From: Actinophytocola sp044466355
GTDB taxonomy: Bacteria > Actinomycetota > Actinomycetes > Mycobacteriales > Pseudonocardiaceae
DNA length: 64,000 bases
Direction of reading: 5' to 3'
Assembly (NCBI RefSeq): GCF_044466355.1
Contig: NZ_JBITMQ010000001.1
Span: 186,001-250,000 of the forward strand
Shown here: positions 15,001 through 20,427 of the stretch, piece by piece
Numbering within the stretch: the stretch's first letter is position 1
How the letters are laid out: each line of letters begins with the position of its first letter
Notes under the pieces: generated by a model
The model's input: the letters and a program-made list of their open reading frames with translations, nothing else
Databases searched by the model: none
Told to the model about the DNA's origin: nothing
Made by a program: the position numbers and the translations under genes

Positions 15001-17273
15001 TGGCGGTGCTCAAGGCGGGGGGCGGGTACACGTTGCTGGACCCGGACTTCCCGGCCGCCCGGCTGCGGGCCGCGCTCGCCGACACCGCGGCGCCGGTGGT
15101 GGTGACCCGGCACGGGCTCGTCGACCAGCTCGGCGCCGAGGACGTCGTGCACGTGCGGATCGACACCGACTCGGCCGTCATCGCCGCGTGCCCGGCGCAC
15201 GACCCCGCGATCCCGGTCGACCCGCTGGACACCGCCTGCGTGATGTTCACGTCCGGGTCCAGCGGCAGGCCCAAGGGCGTCGCGGCACCGCACCAGGCGC
15301 TGGTCGGCACGTTCGTCGGCCAGTCCTATGTGGACTTCGGGGCGGACGAGGTGTTCCTGCAGTGCGCGCCGGTGTCCTGGGACGCCTTCGCGCTGGAGGT
15401 CTTCGGCGCGCTGCTGTTCGGCGGCTCCTGCGTGCTGCAGCCCGGCCAGAACCCGAGACCGGACGTGATCGCCGACCTGGTCGCCGAGCACGGCGTCACG
15501 ATGCTGCAGATGTCGGCCAGCCTGTTCAACCACATGACCGACGAGCTGCCCGAGGTCTTCGACGGCCTCCGCTGGGCCATCACCGCCGGTGAGGCTGCCT
15601 CGCCGAACCACGTGGTGAAGGCGATGAGCTCCTACCCGGACCTGCGGGTCGCCAACGGGTACGGGCCCGCCGAGAGCATGGGCCTGACCACCGCCTACCA
15701 GGTGCCGCGCAGCTTCCTCGACCCCACGGTCCCGATCGGCGGTCCGGTGGCGAACAAGCGCTCCTACCTGCTCGACGCGAACCTCACCCCGGTCCCGCCC
15801 GGTGTCGTCGGCGAGCTGTACGTCGCGGGGGCCGGGCTGGCGCACGGCTACGTGGGCCAGGCGGGCGCCACCGCGGAGCGGTTCGTGCCCGACCCGTTCG
15901 GCGACCCCGGGCAGCGGATGTACCGCACCGGTGACCTCGCCCGCCTCCGCGACGGCGCGCTGGAGTTCGTGGACCGCGCCGACGACCAGCTCAAGGTGCG
16001 TGGCTTCCGGGTCGAGCGCGGCGAGGTGGAACAGGTGCTGCTGCGCCACCCCGCGGTGTCCAGGGCGGCCGTCGACGTCCGTGAGGACCGGCCCGGCGAC
16101 GTCAGGCTCGTCGCCTACGTCGTCGCGTCCGGGGCGGGCACCGACGAGCTGCGGTCCTTCGTCGAGGAGACGCTGCCCGCCCACATGGTCCCGGTGGTGG
16201 TCGTGCTCGACGAGCTGCCGATGACGCGGAACGGCAAGCTCGACCGCGCGGCGCTGCCCGCCCCGGAGTACTCGAGCTCCGGCCGGGCGCCGCGCACCGA
16301 GCGGGAGGTCGTGCTGTGCGGGCTGTTCGCCGAGGTGCTCGGCCTGCCGTCGGTCACCGTCGACGACGACTTCTTCGCCCTCGGCGGGCACTCGCTGCTG
16401 GCGACCCGGCTCGCGGGCATGATCGAGCGCGACCTCGGGGTGCCGACGAGCATCCGCTCGCTGTTCGAAGCCGCCACCGTCGCCCGGCTCGCGCCGCGGC
16501 TGGGGGAGACGTCCGACCCGCTGGCACCGATGCTGCCGCTGCGCACCGACGGCACCGCGCCACCGCTGTTCTGCGTGCACCCGGCGGCCGGTTTCGGCTG
16601 GGTCTACTCCGGACTGCTGCGGCACGTGCCGGGCCCGATCCACGCCCTGCAGGCACGCGGCCTGTCCGGTGCGGCGGTGACCGATCCGGCCGAGATGGTC
16701 GACGACTACCTCCGGCTGATCCGCGAGGTCCAGCCCGAGGGCCCGTACCACCTGCTCGGCTGGTCGTTCGGCGGCGGTGTCGCGCACGCCGTCGCCACCC
16801 GCCTGCGCGCGGACGGCGAGGAGGTGGCCCTGCTCGCGGTGCTCGACGCCTACCCGTTCGCCGAGAACCCGGCCGCCGAGGCCATGTCGCCGGACGACCC
16901 GGCGACCGTGGCGGCGGTGCTCGCGTCGCTCGGCCGCGAGGTCCCCGGCGAACCGGTGACGGCGGAGGCACTGCCCGCCCTGCTGGGGCTGGACGGTGGC
17001 CCGCTGTCGCACACCGCCGCGGCCGAGGCGGTGGTGGCGGTGTTCGCCGCCGCCGTGACCATCACCCGCACCACGACGTCCGGCGTCTTCGACGGCGACC
17101 TGCTGTTCTTCTCCGCCACCGACGGCACCGGCTCACCCGATCCCGGCCTGTGGCGGCCGCACGTGACCGGGGACCTGACCGTCGTCCCGGTGGCCGCCAC
17201 CCACGGCACCATGACCGGCCCCGACGCCATGGCGCGGATCGGTCCCCTCCTGGCCGAACGACTCGCCCGCTGA
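3..17273 (+). CDS. Non-ribosomal peptide synthetase, C-terminal part (A-T, five C-A-T, TE); 5' end outside window
   Basis: The reading frame is open at the window edge and enters inside an adenylation (A) domain. Approximate residues counted from base 15: rest of A1 to 265, T1 275-340, C2 355-776, A2 790-1255, T2 1275-1342, C3 1356-1792, A3 1806-2280, T3 2297-2362, C4 2384-2819, A4 2836-3322, T4 3338-3400, C5 3419-3866, A5 3881-4363, T5 4380-4445, C6 4464-4914, A6 4930-5415, T6 5426-5492, thioesterase 5511-5750. All six carrier domains keep GGHSLL; all five condensation domains keep HHIxxDGWS; the A domains keep TGD, GRxDxQ(V/L)K and NGKLD (SGKLD in A5). The TE has GWSFGG, LDAYP and a late THGT, so release is by the usual Ser-Asp-His esterase. 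No epimerisation or methyltransferase domain is present, and the C domains look LCL-like, so residues from the visible modules should stay L. Pocket residues alternate between modules; the substrates cannot be named confidently. Confidence 0.97.
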   Translation, partial: PSPEVIAGLLVTHGVTTMYASASLLNYLVDEHPSAFAAVRQVLTGGEAASAVHVERLLRLRPELRLVNGYGPAETTIFLSAHTVTPADFGLPTIPVGRVLAGKRAYVLDAAMNPATSGELYMAGAGLAHGYAGQPALSAERFVADVFAPGERMYRTGDVVRWRADGALEFLGRADDQVKIRGFRVEPAEVRTALLRHPGVRQAAVVVREDTPGAKRLVAYVVGEVDGLRAHARGLLPDHMVPSAFVGLEALPVTPNGKLDKAALPAPRATGVAPRTPREAALCELFADVLGTGPVGVDDDFFALGGHSLLAARLIGKVRARLGLELDLRTLFDRPTVAELAPGLVTGSARPPLTVRPRPEHVPLSHAQHRLWFVDHLESGRAKHNIARLVRFAGPADPAALRAAAMDLTHRHEPLRTIFPSVAGEPVQQVVDRDLARPPVRVAAAPDLGAAVRAEVERVFDLERELPLRLRVFDADGDHLVLLVVHHIACDGWSMRPLLRDLTTAYDARRNGTAPVWPDLPVSYVDYALWHRQLPHESQLDFWRTELDGLPAELALPTDRPRPATPTFRGATVGFRLDAEATARVAELARQTRTTTFMVLHAALAALLTRLGAGTDVPIGSVVAGRTDEALADLVGFFVNTVTLRVDTAGDPSLRELLGRVRETDLRAFAHQDVPFDQVVEAVNPPRGARHPLFQVMLVLQNNEDDSAPIRPEWTKFDLMVDVAERADGIEGVLEYATDLFDAETVAATAGRLARLLTADPDTPISAVDLLTAEEHAVIRAGNETSAAIPGRTLHDLFAERAAAHPAAIAVVDADGAITYGELDARADRLAHALDVRGQVVGVCMNRGIGQVVALLAVLKAGAAYTLLDPAFPDARLNALALPLVITDRALAPRLTGPVLCAEDAEPRYELPAATDPRAWACVMFTSGSTGEPKGVTTSHQALVGTYFAQRYATFGPDEVFLQCAPVSWDAFALELFGALLHGGLCVLHPDGLPDPDLIADLVVRHGVTTLQASASLFNHLADHHPHAFAGLRQAFTGGEAASPAHVVEAHRRNPGTRVVNGYGPAESMGFTTWHEVDDTTDPAASSVPIGLPLVNKRVHVLDARLRPAPPGVAGEIYVAGIGLADGYLGRADLTAERFVADPYGRPGTRMYRTGDLGRRDRAGVLDHLGRVDEQVKIRGFRVEPAEVAAAVTRHPDVAQVAVLAVDDRLVAYVVAARPAAAADLRRHTADRLPAHMVPVVVLLDELPRTPNGKLDRAALPAPGPVADPAGRAPRDPREEILCGLFAEVLGIDDVTIDDDFFALGGHSLLATRVVSRARTALGVELAIAELFAAPTVAGLAARLDTAATARAALVRTPRPAHVPLSSAQYRLWFLHQSSEATETYNAPQALHVDGPLDLEALRAAVADLAHRHDVLRTVFPLVDGTPHQVVGDTVPEVTTVDSADGLAAAARHRFDLAAEPPLRVVVHRAAADRHVVLLVLHHIACDGWSMRPLLADLATAYNARRTGTTPQWTELPVMYADYAVWHRALLGAEDDPDSLAAAQLAFWRAELAGLPTALPTERPRPAVFDQAGVTVPFTVPADVHARLRALTRTDEVTVFMVLQAALAAVLTRHGAGTDVPIGTPVAGRTDDALDDLVGFFVNTLVLRTDTSGDPTFRELLARVRERDLAAFANQDVPFERVVDAIGPDRSPAWHPLFQVMLVLQNNAATDLRLGGAPVRVAPIRTGTAKFDLLVEAHEYDDGITGVLEFPRVLFDEGSVERLGDRLVRLLDRVTAAPDTPIGAVDLTDDAERRLFADWNDTAGTPVDAPVHELFARQAARRPDALAVVAGQDRVSYGELDARANRTARVLVAEGVAPGTVVGVHLDRGVDMVVAVLAVLKAGAAYTMLDPAFPRARLAAAMAAAGVGLAVTDTALSGVRAVRVATDGDASPPAVGGSAEDLACVMFTSGSTGRPKGILTPHRALAATLTGQSYVDFGDDEVWLQCSPVSWDAFALELFGPLLSGGTCVLHPGGSPRPDTIADLVARHGVTTLHVSASLLNYLVDEHPETFDGVRQVMTGGEAASVAHVSRLLARRPDLRLVNGYAPAECTIFTVTHRMRRADVDRGSIPVGGPIAGKGCHVLDDRLALVPIGVPGELYMSGTGTAHGYAGEPGLTAQRFVASPFGAGERLYRTGDLVRWRADGVLEYLGRADDQVKIRGFRVEPAEVAAALLRHPGARQAAVVVREDVPGDKRLVAYVVTDGGVTPAALRDHLRDLVPDHLVPSAIVPLDALPITGNGKLDRAALPVPEVRALTRQPGTPAEEILCGLFADVLGLPEVGPDDDFFALGGHSLLAAKLLGRVRAALSAEVDLRTLFRTPTPAAVARALTTTTRPALRRGDGGDQSGEPPVSFAQQRMWFLGEVERAAAYNVPLAYRLRGALDEAALYRAVSDLMARHDVLRTVYPTTGGRPRPRLVDPRPVVEVFRSTPEEYPAARDRAIGHVFDLANEVPLRVSVFVLGPDEAVLLLVLHHIACDGWSVAPLVGDLTEAYAARLAGASPEWTELPVRYADYARWQRELLGTEDDPTDVATGQLEFWRTELAGLPESPVVPTDRARPVSAALDGDVVGFGLPEGLAARLAEVARAHQVTVFMVWHAVLAAVLNRIGAGTDIPVGTPVAGRSDQALDDLVGFFVNTLVLRTDTSGDPTFAQLLARVREHDLAAFANQDVPFERVVEAVNPARSLSWHPLFQVMLVVDGDETACPRLPGTDCAVEPIEVPVAKFDLTLTIDGAGGALCYATGLFERATAESLVARMVRLLDAVLADQDVPIGAIDLLDDAERHRVLVEWNDTAADAPLHRCVHELFAEQAARTPQATALVLGDERWTYRELDGRANRLAHHLVALGVRPGVVVGVHLDRGFDMVAALLAVLKAGAAYTLLDPDFPVPRLRAAVEQTAAPVVVTTADRAGLLPGVRTVVAADVAGTAETAPAVPVGPDALACVMFTSGSTGGPKGVAAPHRALTGTFTGQSYVDFGADEVFLQCAPVSWDAFALELFGALLFGATCVLHPGQRPEPALIAELTARHGVTMLQMSASLFNHMLDEHPAVFRGLRWAITAGESASVTHVEEVSRRHPRLGVVNGYGPAESMGLTTAHRAGAGVAPLPSVPIGGPVANKRAYVLDDALRLVPPGVPGELYVAGVGLARGYVNRPALSAERFVANPYGAPGERMYRTGDLVRWRADGVLEFLGRADDQVKIRGFRVEPGEVATVLSAHPAAAQVAAIVREDRPGDKRLVAYVVPARGASDVPSALRRYAEDRLPQYLVPSSIVELTALPLTPNGKLDRRALPAPDLGPDLAGRGPRNPREEILCGLFAELLGLPEVGIDDDFFLLGGHSLLATRLISRVRTALGVEVPIRGLFQWPTVAGISERIADTDTARPPLRPAERPETVPLSFAQRRLWFLDRLDGPSATYNAPLALRLRGDLDLAALTEALGDVVGRHEALRTVFPVVDGQPHQVLVDTCVEPAVVSCAEEDLAGALAAAVARPHDLSRTDRPPLSATVFELAPDDHVLLLLLHHIASDGWSLGPLLTDLSTAYAARRDRTSPEWTELPVQYADYTLWQHELLGDETDPESLAARQVAFWRETLADLPEELALPTDRPRPAVAGNRGDVVSLRLDGELRDRLVELARANQVTLFMTLQAALAALLTRLGAGEDVPIGSPVAGRTDEALDDLVGFFVNTLVLRTDTSGDPTFRTLLARVREADLAAYANQDVPFERLVEALNPERTLARHPLFQVNMVLQNNTRAEADLAGLAAEEVPVGADVAKFDLSVAFSEDDAGLTAHLEYAVDLFDRSTVDAMARRLGLLLAAVVADPDARIGRIDVMAPGERARVLTEWNATATGPVAEACVHEVVAGHAAATPDATALVFAGHRVSYGDLDTAANRMAHRLISLGVGRGALVGIHLDRGPDLVTALLAVLKTGAGYTLLDTDFPTRRLAGVLADAACRLVITTGDNPFDVPALDAGEDLSGQPATAPAGAARPGDVACVMFTSGSTGRPKGIAAPHRGLVNTFLGQSYVDFGPDEVVLQCAPVSWDGFALELFGALLFGGTCVLQPGQKPEPHVIAELIAGHGVTTAHLSASLLNHLLDEYPDLFAGVRQVMTGGEAASVPHVAAMLARYPQIRLVNGYSPAESTIFTLTHRVVPADTERASIPVGRPLAHKRVHVLDRGLRPVPPGVVGELYMSGIGLADGYVGQPGLTAERFVANPFDPGTRMYRTGDLVRWRADGVMEFLGRADDQVKIRGFRVEPREVEAVVGTYPSVARTAVVVRDVAPGDRRLVAYVVPAPGTALSVPDLRRHVTDRLPEHLVPSAFVPVDAFPITASGKLDRDALPAPDFAAAATGRAPRTPREEILCGLFADVLGLPGVGIDDGFFDLGGHSLLAAKLISRVRTALGAELGIRTLFQSPTVAGLAARLDDEQRVRTPLRPMPRPELLPLSSAQQRLWFVDQLDGPNPTYNAPFALRLRGELDRAALTAAVRDVVGRHESLRTVFPVVDGRPHQRIRTDADVLVAFEPCTEAELPERLDRAARVVFDLAEDLPIRVTVFETAPDEAVMVLVLHHIASDGWSMGPLLSDLSTAYAARVAGAGPEWTELPVQYADYTLWQQELLGAEDDPDSLVSRQLNYWASALADLPEELALPTDRPRPPVAGHDGGVVDVRIDADLHARLADLARAHQVTLFMVVQAALAALLTRHGAGTDIPIGSPVAGRTDEALDDLVGFFVNTLVLRTDTAGDPTFTELLGRVREHDLTAYAHQDVPFERLVDLLRPVRSPARHPLFQVSLAVQNNARGELSLPGLTVRGEQVGTGAAKFDLTLALGENHDETGAPAGIDGALEYACDLFDAGTVRAMADRLVLLLTAVAADPGTRIGEVELLTDAERNRLLVEWNDTAADCPLDRCAHELFEEQVLRTPDAVAVVFGTRRLTYAEVNTHANRLAHHLADAGVGRGVLTGVYLERSPELVIALLAVLKAGGGYTLLDPDFPAARLRAALADTAAPVVVTRHGLVDQLGAEDVVHVRIDTDSAVIAACPAHDPAIPVDPLDTACVMFTSGSSGRPKGVAAPHQALVGTFVGQSYVDFGADEVFLQCAPVSWDAFALEVFGALLFGGSCVLQPGQNPRPDVIADLVAEHGVTMLQMSASLFNHMTDELPEVFDGLRWAITAGEAASPNHVVKAMSSYPDLRVANGYGPAESMGLTTAYQVPRSFLDPTVPIGGPVANKRSYLLDANLTPVPPGVVGELYVAGAGLAHGYVGQAGATAERFVPDPFGDPGQRMYRTGDLARLRDGALEFVDRADDQLKVRGFRVERGEVEQVLLRHPAVSRAAVDVREDRPGDVRLVAYVVASGAGTDELRSFVEETLPAHMVPVVVVLDELPMTRNGKLDRAALPAPEYSSSGRAPRTEREVVLCGLFAEVLGLPSVTVDDDFFALGGHSLLATRLAGMIERDLGVPTSIRSLFEAATVARLAPRLGETSDPLAPMLPLRTDGTAPPLFCVHPAAGFGWVYSGLLRHVPGPIHALQARGLSGAAVTDPAEMVDDYLRLIREVQPEGPYHLLGWSFGGGVAHAVATRLRADGEEVALLAVLDAYPFAENPAAEAMSPDDPATVAAVLASLGREVPGEPVTAEALPALLGLDGGPLSHTAAAEAVVAVFAAAVTITRTTTSGVFDGDLLFFSATDGTGSPDPGLWRPHVTGDLTVVPVAATHGTMTGPDAMARIGPLLAERLAR

Positions 17274-17297
17274 CCCGACCACCACAGGAGAGCCACC

Positions 17298-17669
17298 GTG
17301 ACCAGTCTCGTGACCCGGTCCCACGCCGACACCGTCCGGCACTACTTCGACCTGATCGACGACGGCGACCTGCTCGGCTCGGTCGCCCTGTTCGCCCCCG
17401 GCGCCGTCTACCACCGCCCCGGGCACGCGCCCTTCCACGGCACGGACGCCATCGCGCACTTCTACGTCGACCTGCGGCCCATCCGCTCCGGCAGGCACAC
17501 CCTCACCGCCGTGCTCACCGAGGGCGCCCGCGTCGGCGTGCACGGCGAGTTCCACGGCGAGGCCCACGACGGCTCGCCCGTCGACCTGCGCTTCGCCGAC
17601 TTCTTCGAGTTCGCCGCCGACGGCGCGATCACCCGCCGCGACACCTACTTCTTCGCCCCCCTCGTCTGA
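17298..17669 (+). CDS. SnoaL-like / NTF2-fold protein
   Basis: This 123-residue protein has the pattern of SnoaL/NTF2-like small enzymes and binding proteins: an N-terminal helix ending in HYFDLIDDGD, then VALFAPGAVYHRPGH and a late DFFEFAADGAI strand. The GTG start at 17298 is chosen because CAGGAG lies just upstream and the frame opens 25 nt after the synthetase stop. It is translated with the synthetase and precedes the aminotransferase by 14 nt, so it probably belongs to the peptide pathway. SnoaL-fold proteins do many things (cyclase, hydrolase, isomerase, non-catalytic), and no diagnostic residue fixes the role here. Confidence 0.85.
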   Translation: MTSLVTRSHADTVRHYFDLIDDGDLLGSVALFAPGAVYHRPGHAPFHGTDAIAHFYVDLRPIRSGRHTLTAVLTEGARVGVHGEFHGEAHDGSPVDLRFADFFEFAADGAITRRDTYFFAPLV

Positions 17670-17683
17670 CAAGGAGCACAGCC

Positions 17684-18733
17684 ATGACCGTCGAACTGCA
17701 GCGCACCGCCCCCGCCGAGCACGGCGCGGTGTTCACCGACCACCTGGTCACCGCCACGTGGACCGGGGACCGGGGCTGGTCGCCCGCCCGCACGGGCCCG
17801 CTGGCCGACTTCGCGATGCACCCCGGCATGATCGGGCTCCACTACGGCCAGGTCGTCTTCGAGGGGCTCAAGGCCCACCGCCAGGCCGACGGGTCGATGG
17901 CGGTGTTCCGCCCCCGCGAGAACGCCCGCCGCTTCCAGCGTTCCGCCGCCCGCCTGGCGATGCCCGAGGTGCCCGAGGAGATGTTCCTCGCCGCGGTCGA
18001 GGAGATCGTCGCCGCTGACGGGCACCTGATCGACGACGATCCCGACATCAGCCTCTACCTGCGTCCGCTGCTGTTCGCGAGCGAGGCCAACCTGATGCTG
18101 CGGCCCTCGCGCGAGTACACGTTCATGATGATGGCGTTCGTGGCGGGTGGCTTCTTCGGCCACGTCCTCGAACCGGTGCGCGTGTGGGTCAGCCGGGACC
18201 AGCCGCGTGCGTTCCCCGGCGGCACGGGCGACGTCAAGTGCGCCGCGAACTACGCCGGTGCCTTCCACGCCCAGCGCAGGGCCCAGGAGGCCGGCTGCCA
18301 GCAGGTCGTGTGGCTCGATTCCGTGGAGCACCGCTACGTCGAGGAACTCGGCGGCATGAACCTTTTCCTGGTACGCCGAATCGGCGACGACGTCGAACTG
18401 GTGACCTCACCCCTGACCGGCACCCTGCTGCCCGGGGTCACCCGCGACACGCTGTGCACACTGGCCGCCCGCCTCGGCTACCGCGTCCGCGAGGAGCGCT
18501 TCACCGTGGAGCAGTGGCGCGACGAGGCCGCCGCGGGCGTGGTCACCGAGGCGTTCGCCTGCGGCACGGCTGCCGTGGTCACGCCGGTCGGCCAGGTCCA
18601 CGACGGCGGCGCGGAGTGGACCATCGGCACCGGCGGACCCGGCGAGGTGACCATGCGCGTCCGCGAAGCCCTGCTGGACGTCCACAAGGGACGCGTGCCG
18701 GACCCGGACGGCTGGATGCACCACATCCGGTGA
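17684..18733 (+). CDS. ilvE: Branched-chain amino acid aminotransferase (class IV PLP)
   Basis: A 349-residue fold-type IV aminotransferase. It keeps GQVVFEGLKAHR near the N terminus, YLRPLLFASEANL, the PLP lysine in GGTGDVKCAANYAG, and ELGGMNLFLV, all typical of branched-chain aminotransferases interconverting Val/Leu/Ile and their 2-oxo acids. The ATG has AAGGAG eight bases upstream, 14 nt after the SnoaL-like gene. Position at the end of an NRPS operon suggests a dedicated supply of a branched or modified amino acid (or 2-oxo acid) to the synthetase, though it could be a displaced housekeeping copy. No truncation is seen. Confidence 0.93.
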   Translation: MTVELQRTAPAEHGAVFTDHLVTATWTGDRGWSPARTGPLADFAMHPGMIGLHYGQVVFEGLKAHRQADGSMAVFRPRENARRFQRSAARLAMPEVPEEMFLAAVEEIVAADGHLIDDDPDISLYLRPLLFASEANLMLRPSREYTFMMMAFVAGGFFGHVLEPVRVWVSRDQPRAFPGGTGDVKCAANYAGAFHAQRRAQEAGCQQVVWLDSVEHRYVEELGGMNLFLVRRIGDDVELVTSPLTGTLLPGVTRDTLCTLAARLGYRVREERFTVEQWRDEAAAGVVTEAFACGTAAVVTPVGQVHDGGAEWTIGTGGPGEVTMRVREALLDVHKGRVPDPDGWMHHIR

Positions 18734-18771
18734 CCTCCTGGCACGGGGCGGCCCGTCACCGGCCGTTCCGA

Positions 18772-18787
18772 TGGACCGCATGGTCCA
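18772..18787. promoter_or_regulatory. Palindromic operator candidate upstream of TetR gene
   Basis: TGGACC and GGTCCA are separated by GCAT, a perfect 6-bp inverted repeat 41 bp before the TetR start and 38 bp after the aminotransferase stop. Spacing and position fit an autoregulatory TetR operator; no binding data. Confidence 0.5.
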
Positions 18788-18828
18788 GCAGGAGGTGGGA
18801 AGGTGATCAGACAGGGTAGCCTGGGTCC

Positions 18829-19458
18829 GTGAGCAGGCCGGAGGACGCCCAGGCGGTGCGAAGGCTGACGCCCCGTGGCGCCGCCACTCGCGCGCGCATT
18901 GTGGCGGCCGCCCTCGAACTGATGTACGTCAAGGGGGTGAACGCGACCACGCTGGACGACGTCCGCGCCGCGAGCAACACCAGCAAGTCGCAGCTCTACA
19001 ACCACTTCGCGGACAAGGAGCAGCTGGTTCGTGCCGTCGTCGCGGCGCGGGCCGCGCAGGTTCTCGAGCGCGAGCGCGGCTACCTGCAACGGTTGAAGTC
19101 CTTCCAGGGGCTGGTCCGGTGGCGCAACGCCCTGGTGCAGCGCAACGCGCTCCAGAACGGCGCGTACGGGTGCGGGCTGGGGTCGATGGCCAGCGAGCTG
19201 GCCGACCAGGACGAGCCTGCCCGCTCCACGCTCGCCGAGTCGTTCGCGGAGTGGGAGGGTCTGCTCGCCGCCGGCCTGCGCCGGATGCAGGACGGCGGGG
19301 TTCTCCGGCGGAACGCTGATCCCGAGCGGCTCGCGACCGGCCTCATGGCCGCCCTGCAGGGCGGGTACCTGCTCGCCGAGACCGCGCACGACATCACACC
19401 CATGGAGGTCGCGCTCGACATGGCGCTCGACCACGTCAGGTCCTTTCTCGCCTCGTGA
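18829..19458 (+). CDS. TetR/AcrR family transcriptional regulator
   Basis: A 209-residue TetR-type repressor. The N-terminal HTH is clear (RARIVAAALELMYVKGVNAT, then SKSQLYNHFADKEQLV), with an all-helical ligand domain behind it (EWEGLLAAGLRRMQDGGVL and ERLATGLMAALQGGYLLAE). The GTG start is 95 nt beyond the aminotransferase and just downstream of a perfect inverted repeat, so self-regulation and control of the peptide cluster are plausible. A degraded fragment resembling its C terminus lies immediately downstream in opposite orientation. The ligand is unknown. Confidence 0.92.
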   Translation: MSRPEDAQAVRRLTPRGAATRARIVAAALELMYVKGVNATTLDDVRAASNTSKSQLYNHFADKEQLVRAVVAARAAQVLERERGYLQRLKSFQGLVRWRNALVQRNALQNGAYGCGLGSMASELADQDEPARSTLAESFAEWEGLLAAGLRRMQDGGVLRRNADPERLATGLMAALQGGYLLAETAHDITPMEVALDMALDHVRSFLAS

Positions 19459-19464
19459 CGCGCT

Positions 19465-19715
19465 TGAACGTAGCCGAGGGCCATGTCCAGCGCTGTCTCG
19501 AGTTGTCCGCCCCCCGTGCAACGCGGCCATCATGCCGGTGGCGAGCCGGTCCGGTTCGACATCCGGTGACAGGTCGCCGCTGTCCTGTACTCGGGTGATT
19601 CCCGCCGCCGGCAGTGACTTCCAGGTCAGGAAACCGGCGTGGACGACCAGCCGTCGGCCGTCCTCGCCCGCCGGCAGCAGGTAGACCAGGCCGCGGAACG
19701 TGCCCGCCGTGCTCC
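19465..19715 (-). pseudogene. Decayed GAF-like / TetR C-terminal fragment
   Basis: Read on the minus strand, the frame first gives GTFRGLVYLLPAGEDGRRL, which looks like a GAF-domain strand pair. It then passes without a stop into TWKSLPAAGITRVQDSG and DRLATGMMAALHGG, close to the intact TetR neighbour (ERLATGLMAALQGG). At the six-C run 19510-19515 the frame must shift by one to continue as GQLETALDMALGYV, again matching the neighbour (LDMALDHV). There is no start codon or HTH. This is read as a fused remnant of two genes, not a working protein. Confidence 0.55.
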
Positions 19716-20140
19716 TGGCTCTCGAACCGCGTCGTCAATGACGATGTGCACCGCGGCCTCCTCGGCGGACGCGGCGGATCCGTCCACGCCGATGTCGCGC
19801 GCGTAGAGGTAGGCGTACGGGGTGTCTTCGTCGACGCCTTCGACAAGACGTCCGGCGCGGTCGACGCCAACCTCGTCGTCGTACGGTTCGCCGTCGGTGT
19901 CGCTGCTGTCGCCGATCCCGTCGCCCTCGTCGACCGCCGCGATGTCAGGCACCTCTCGGGCGAGCCGCCCTGCCAAGGGCTCGTGGCCCGCCGCCTCCCG
20001 GGCCGTGACGCCCCAGTCGAAGACAGCGATCGGTCGCTCCGGCGGTGAGTAACCTCGTCGAGCACGTCGGTGACGCCGCGGTCGTCGAGGCTCTCGGCGG
20101 GTTCGAGCAGCCCGGAGTCGTTGTCGATGTCGTCTCTCAT
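19626..20140 (-). pseudogene. DUF5709-family protein gene with a one-base frameshift
   Basis: Starting at the ATG at 20140, which overlaps the DUF6510 stop by four bases, the frame reads DNDSGLLEPAESLDDRGVT and VLDE. It must then move by one base to give GYSPPERPIAVFDWGVTARE, DGIGDSSDTDGEPYDDEVG and GVDGSAASAEEAAVHIV. Together these match the acidic DUF5709 family. The break is at 20049-20056, where one C is missing from a short C run. After the family end (about 19735) the frame runs on to a stop at 19626 through unrelated sequence. Function of DUF5709 is unknown; it is the last gene of the molybdoenzyme operon. A sequencing error would restore it. Confidence 0.7.
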
Positions 20141-20427
20141 CTCGGCGTCCCGGCGGTGAGGGGCACACGCACCGACTGTGCGCCACACAGGTCCAGCCAC
20201 GCATCGGTCGGCGTGCGCACGAGTCGCGCGAGGACCGACGTGCACTCCGGGCAGCGGGACACCAGCCCGGCACCGCCGTAGACGTGGGTTTCGGCGAACC
20301 TGCTGGGGCTCGCGCACCGCGCACAGGTCAGCACGGCCGTCGTGGCGTCGATGCCGAGGGCTTCGCTGAACGGGCCCGCCGCGCCGTTGCCATCGATGTG
20401 GTCGCCGTCCGAGATCGTGCTCATCAT
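20137..20427 (-). CDS. DUF6510 family protein (small zinc-ribbon-like)
   Basis: A 96-residue protein with two CxxC-type pairs: CARC near residue 35 and CPEC near 58, around FAETHVYGGAGLVSRC. This is the look of DUF6510, a small family commonly found beside this kind of reductase and oxidoreductase. Its ATG overlaps the stop of the FAD reductase by four bases (ATGA) and its own stop overlaps the next start the same way, so translation is coupled. The four cysteines suggest a structural metal site. Role unknown. Confidence 0.85.
   Translation of the reverse strand: MMSTISDGDHIDGNGAAGPFSEALGIDATTAVLTCARCASPSRFAETHVYGGAGLVSRCPECTSVLARLVRTPTDAWLDLCGAQSVRVPLTAGTPR

Noticed and set aside
2904..17012. 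Very long open frames on the minus strand opposite the synthetase
   Set aside because: They mirror the plus-strand codon bias of a GC-rich gene and have Arg/Gly/Val/His-rich composition without domains.
19614..20048. Plus-strand open frame over the DUF5709 region
   Set aside because: The conserved DUF5709 sequence reads on the minus strand; the plus frame has no ribosome site or family.
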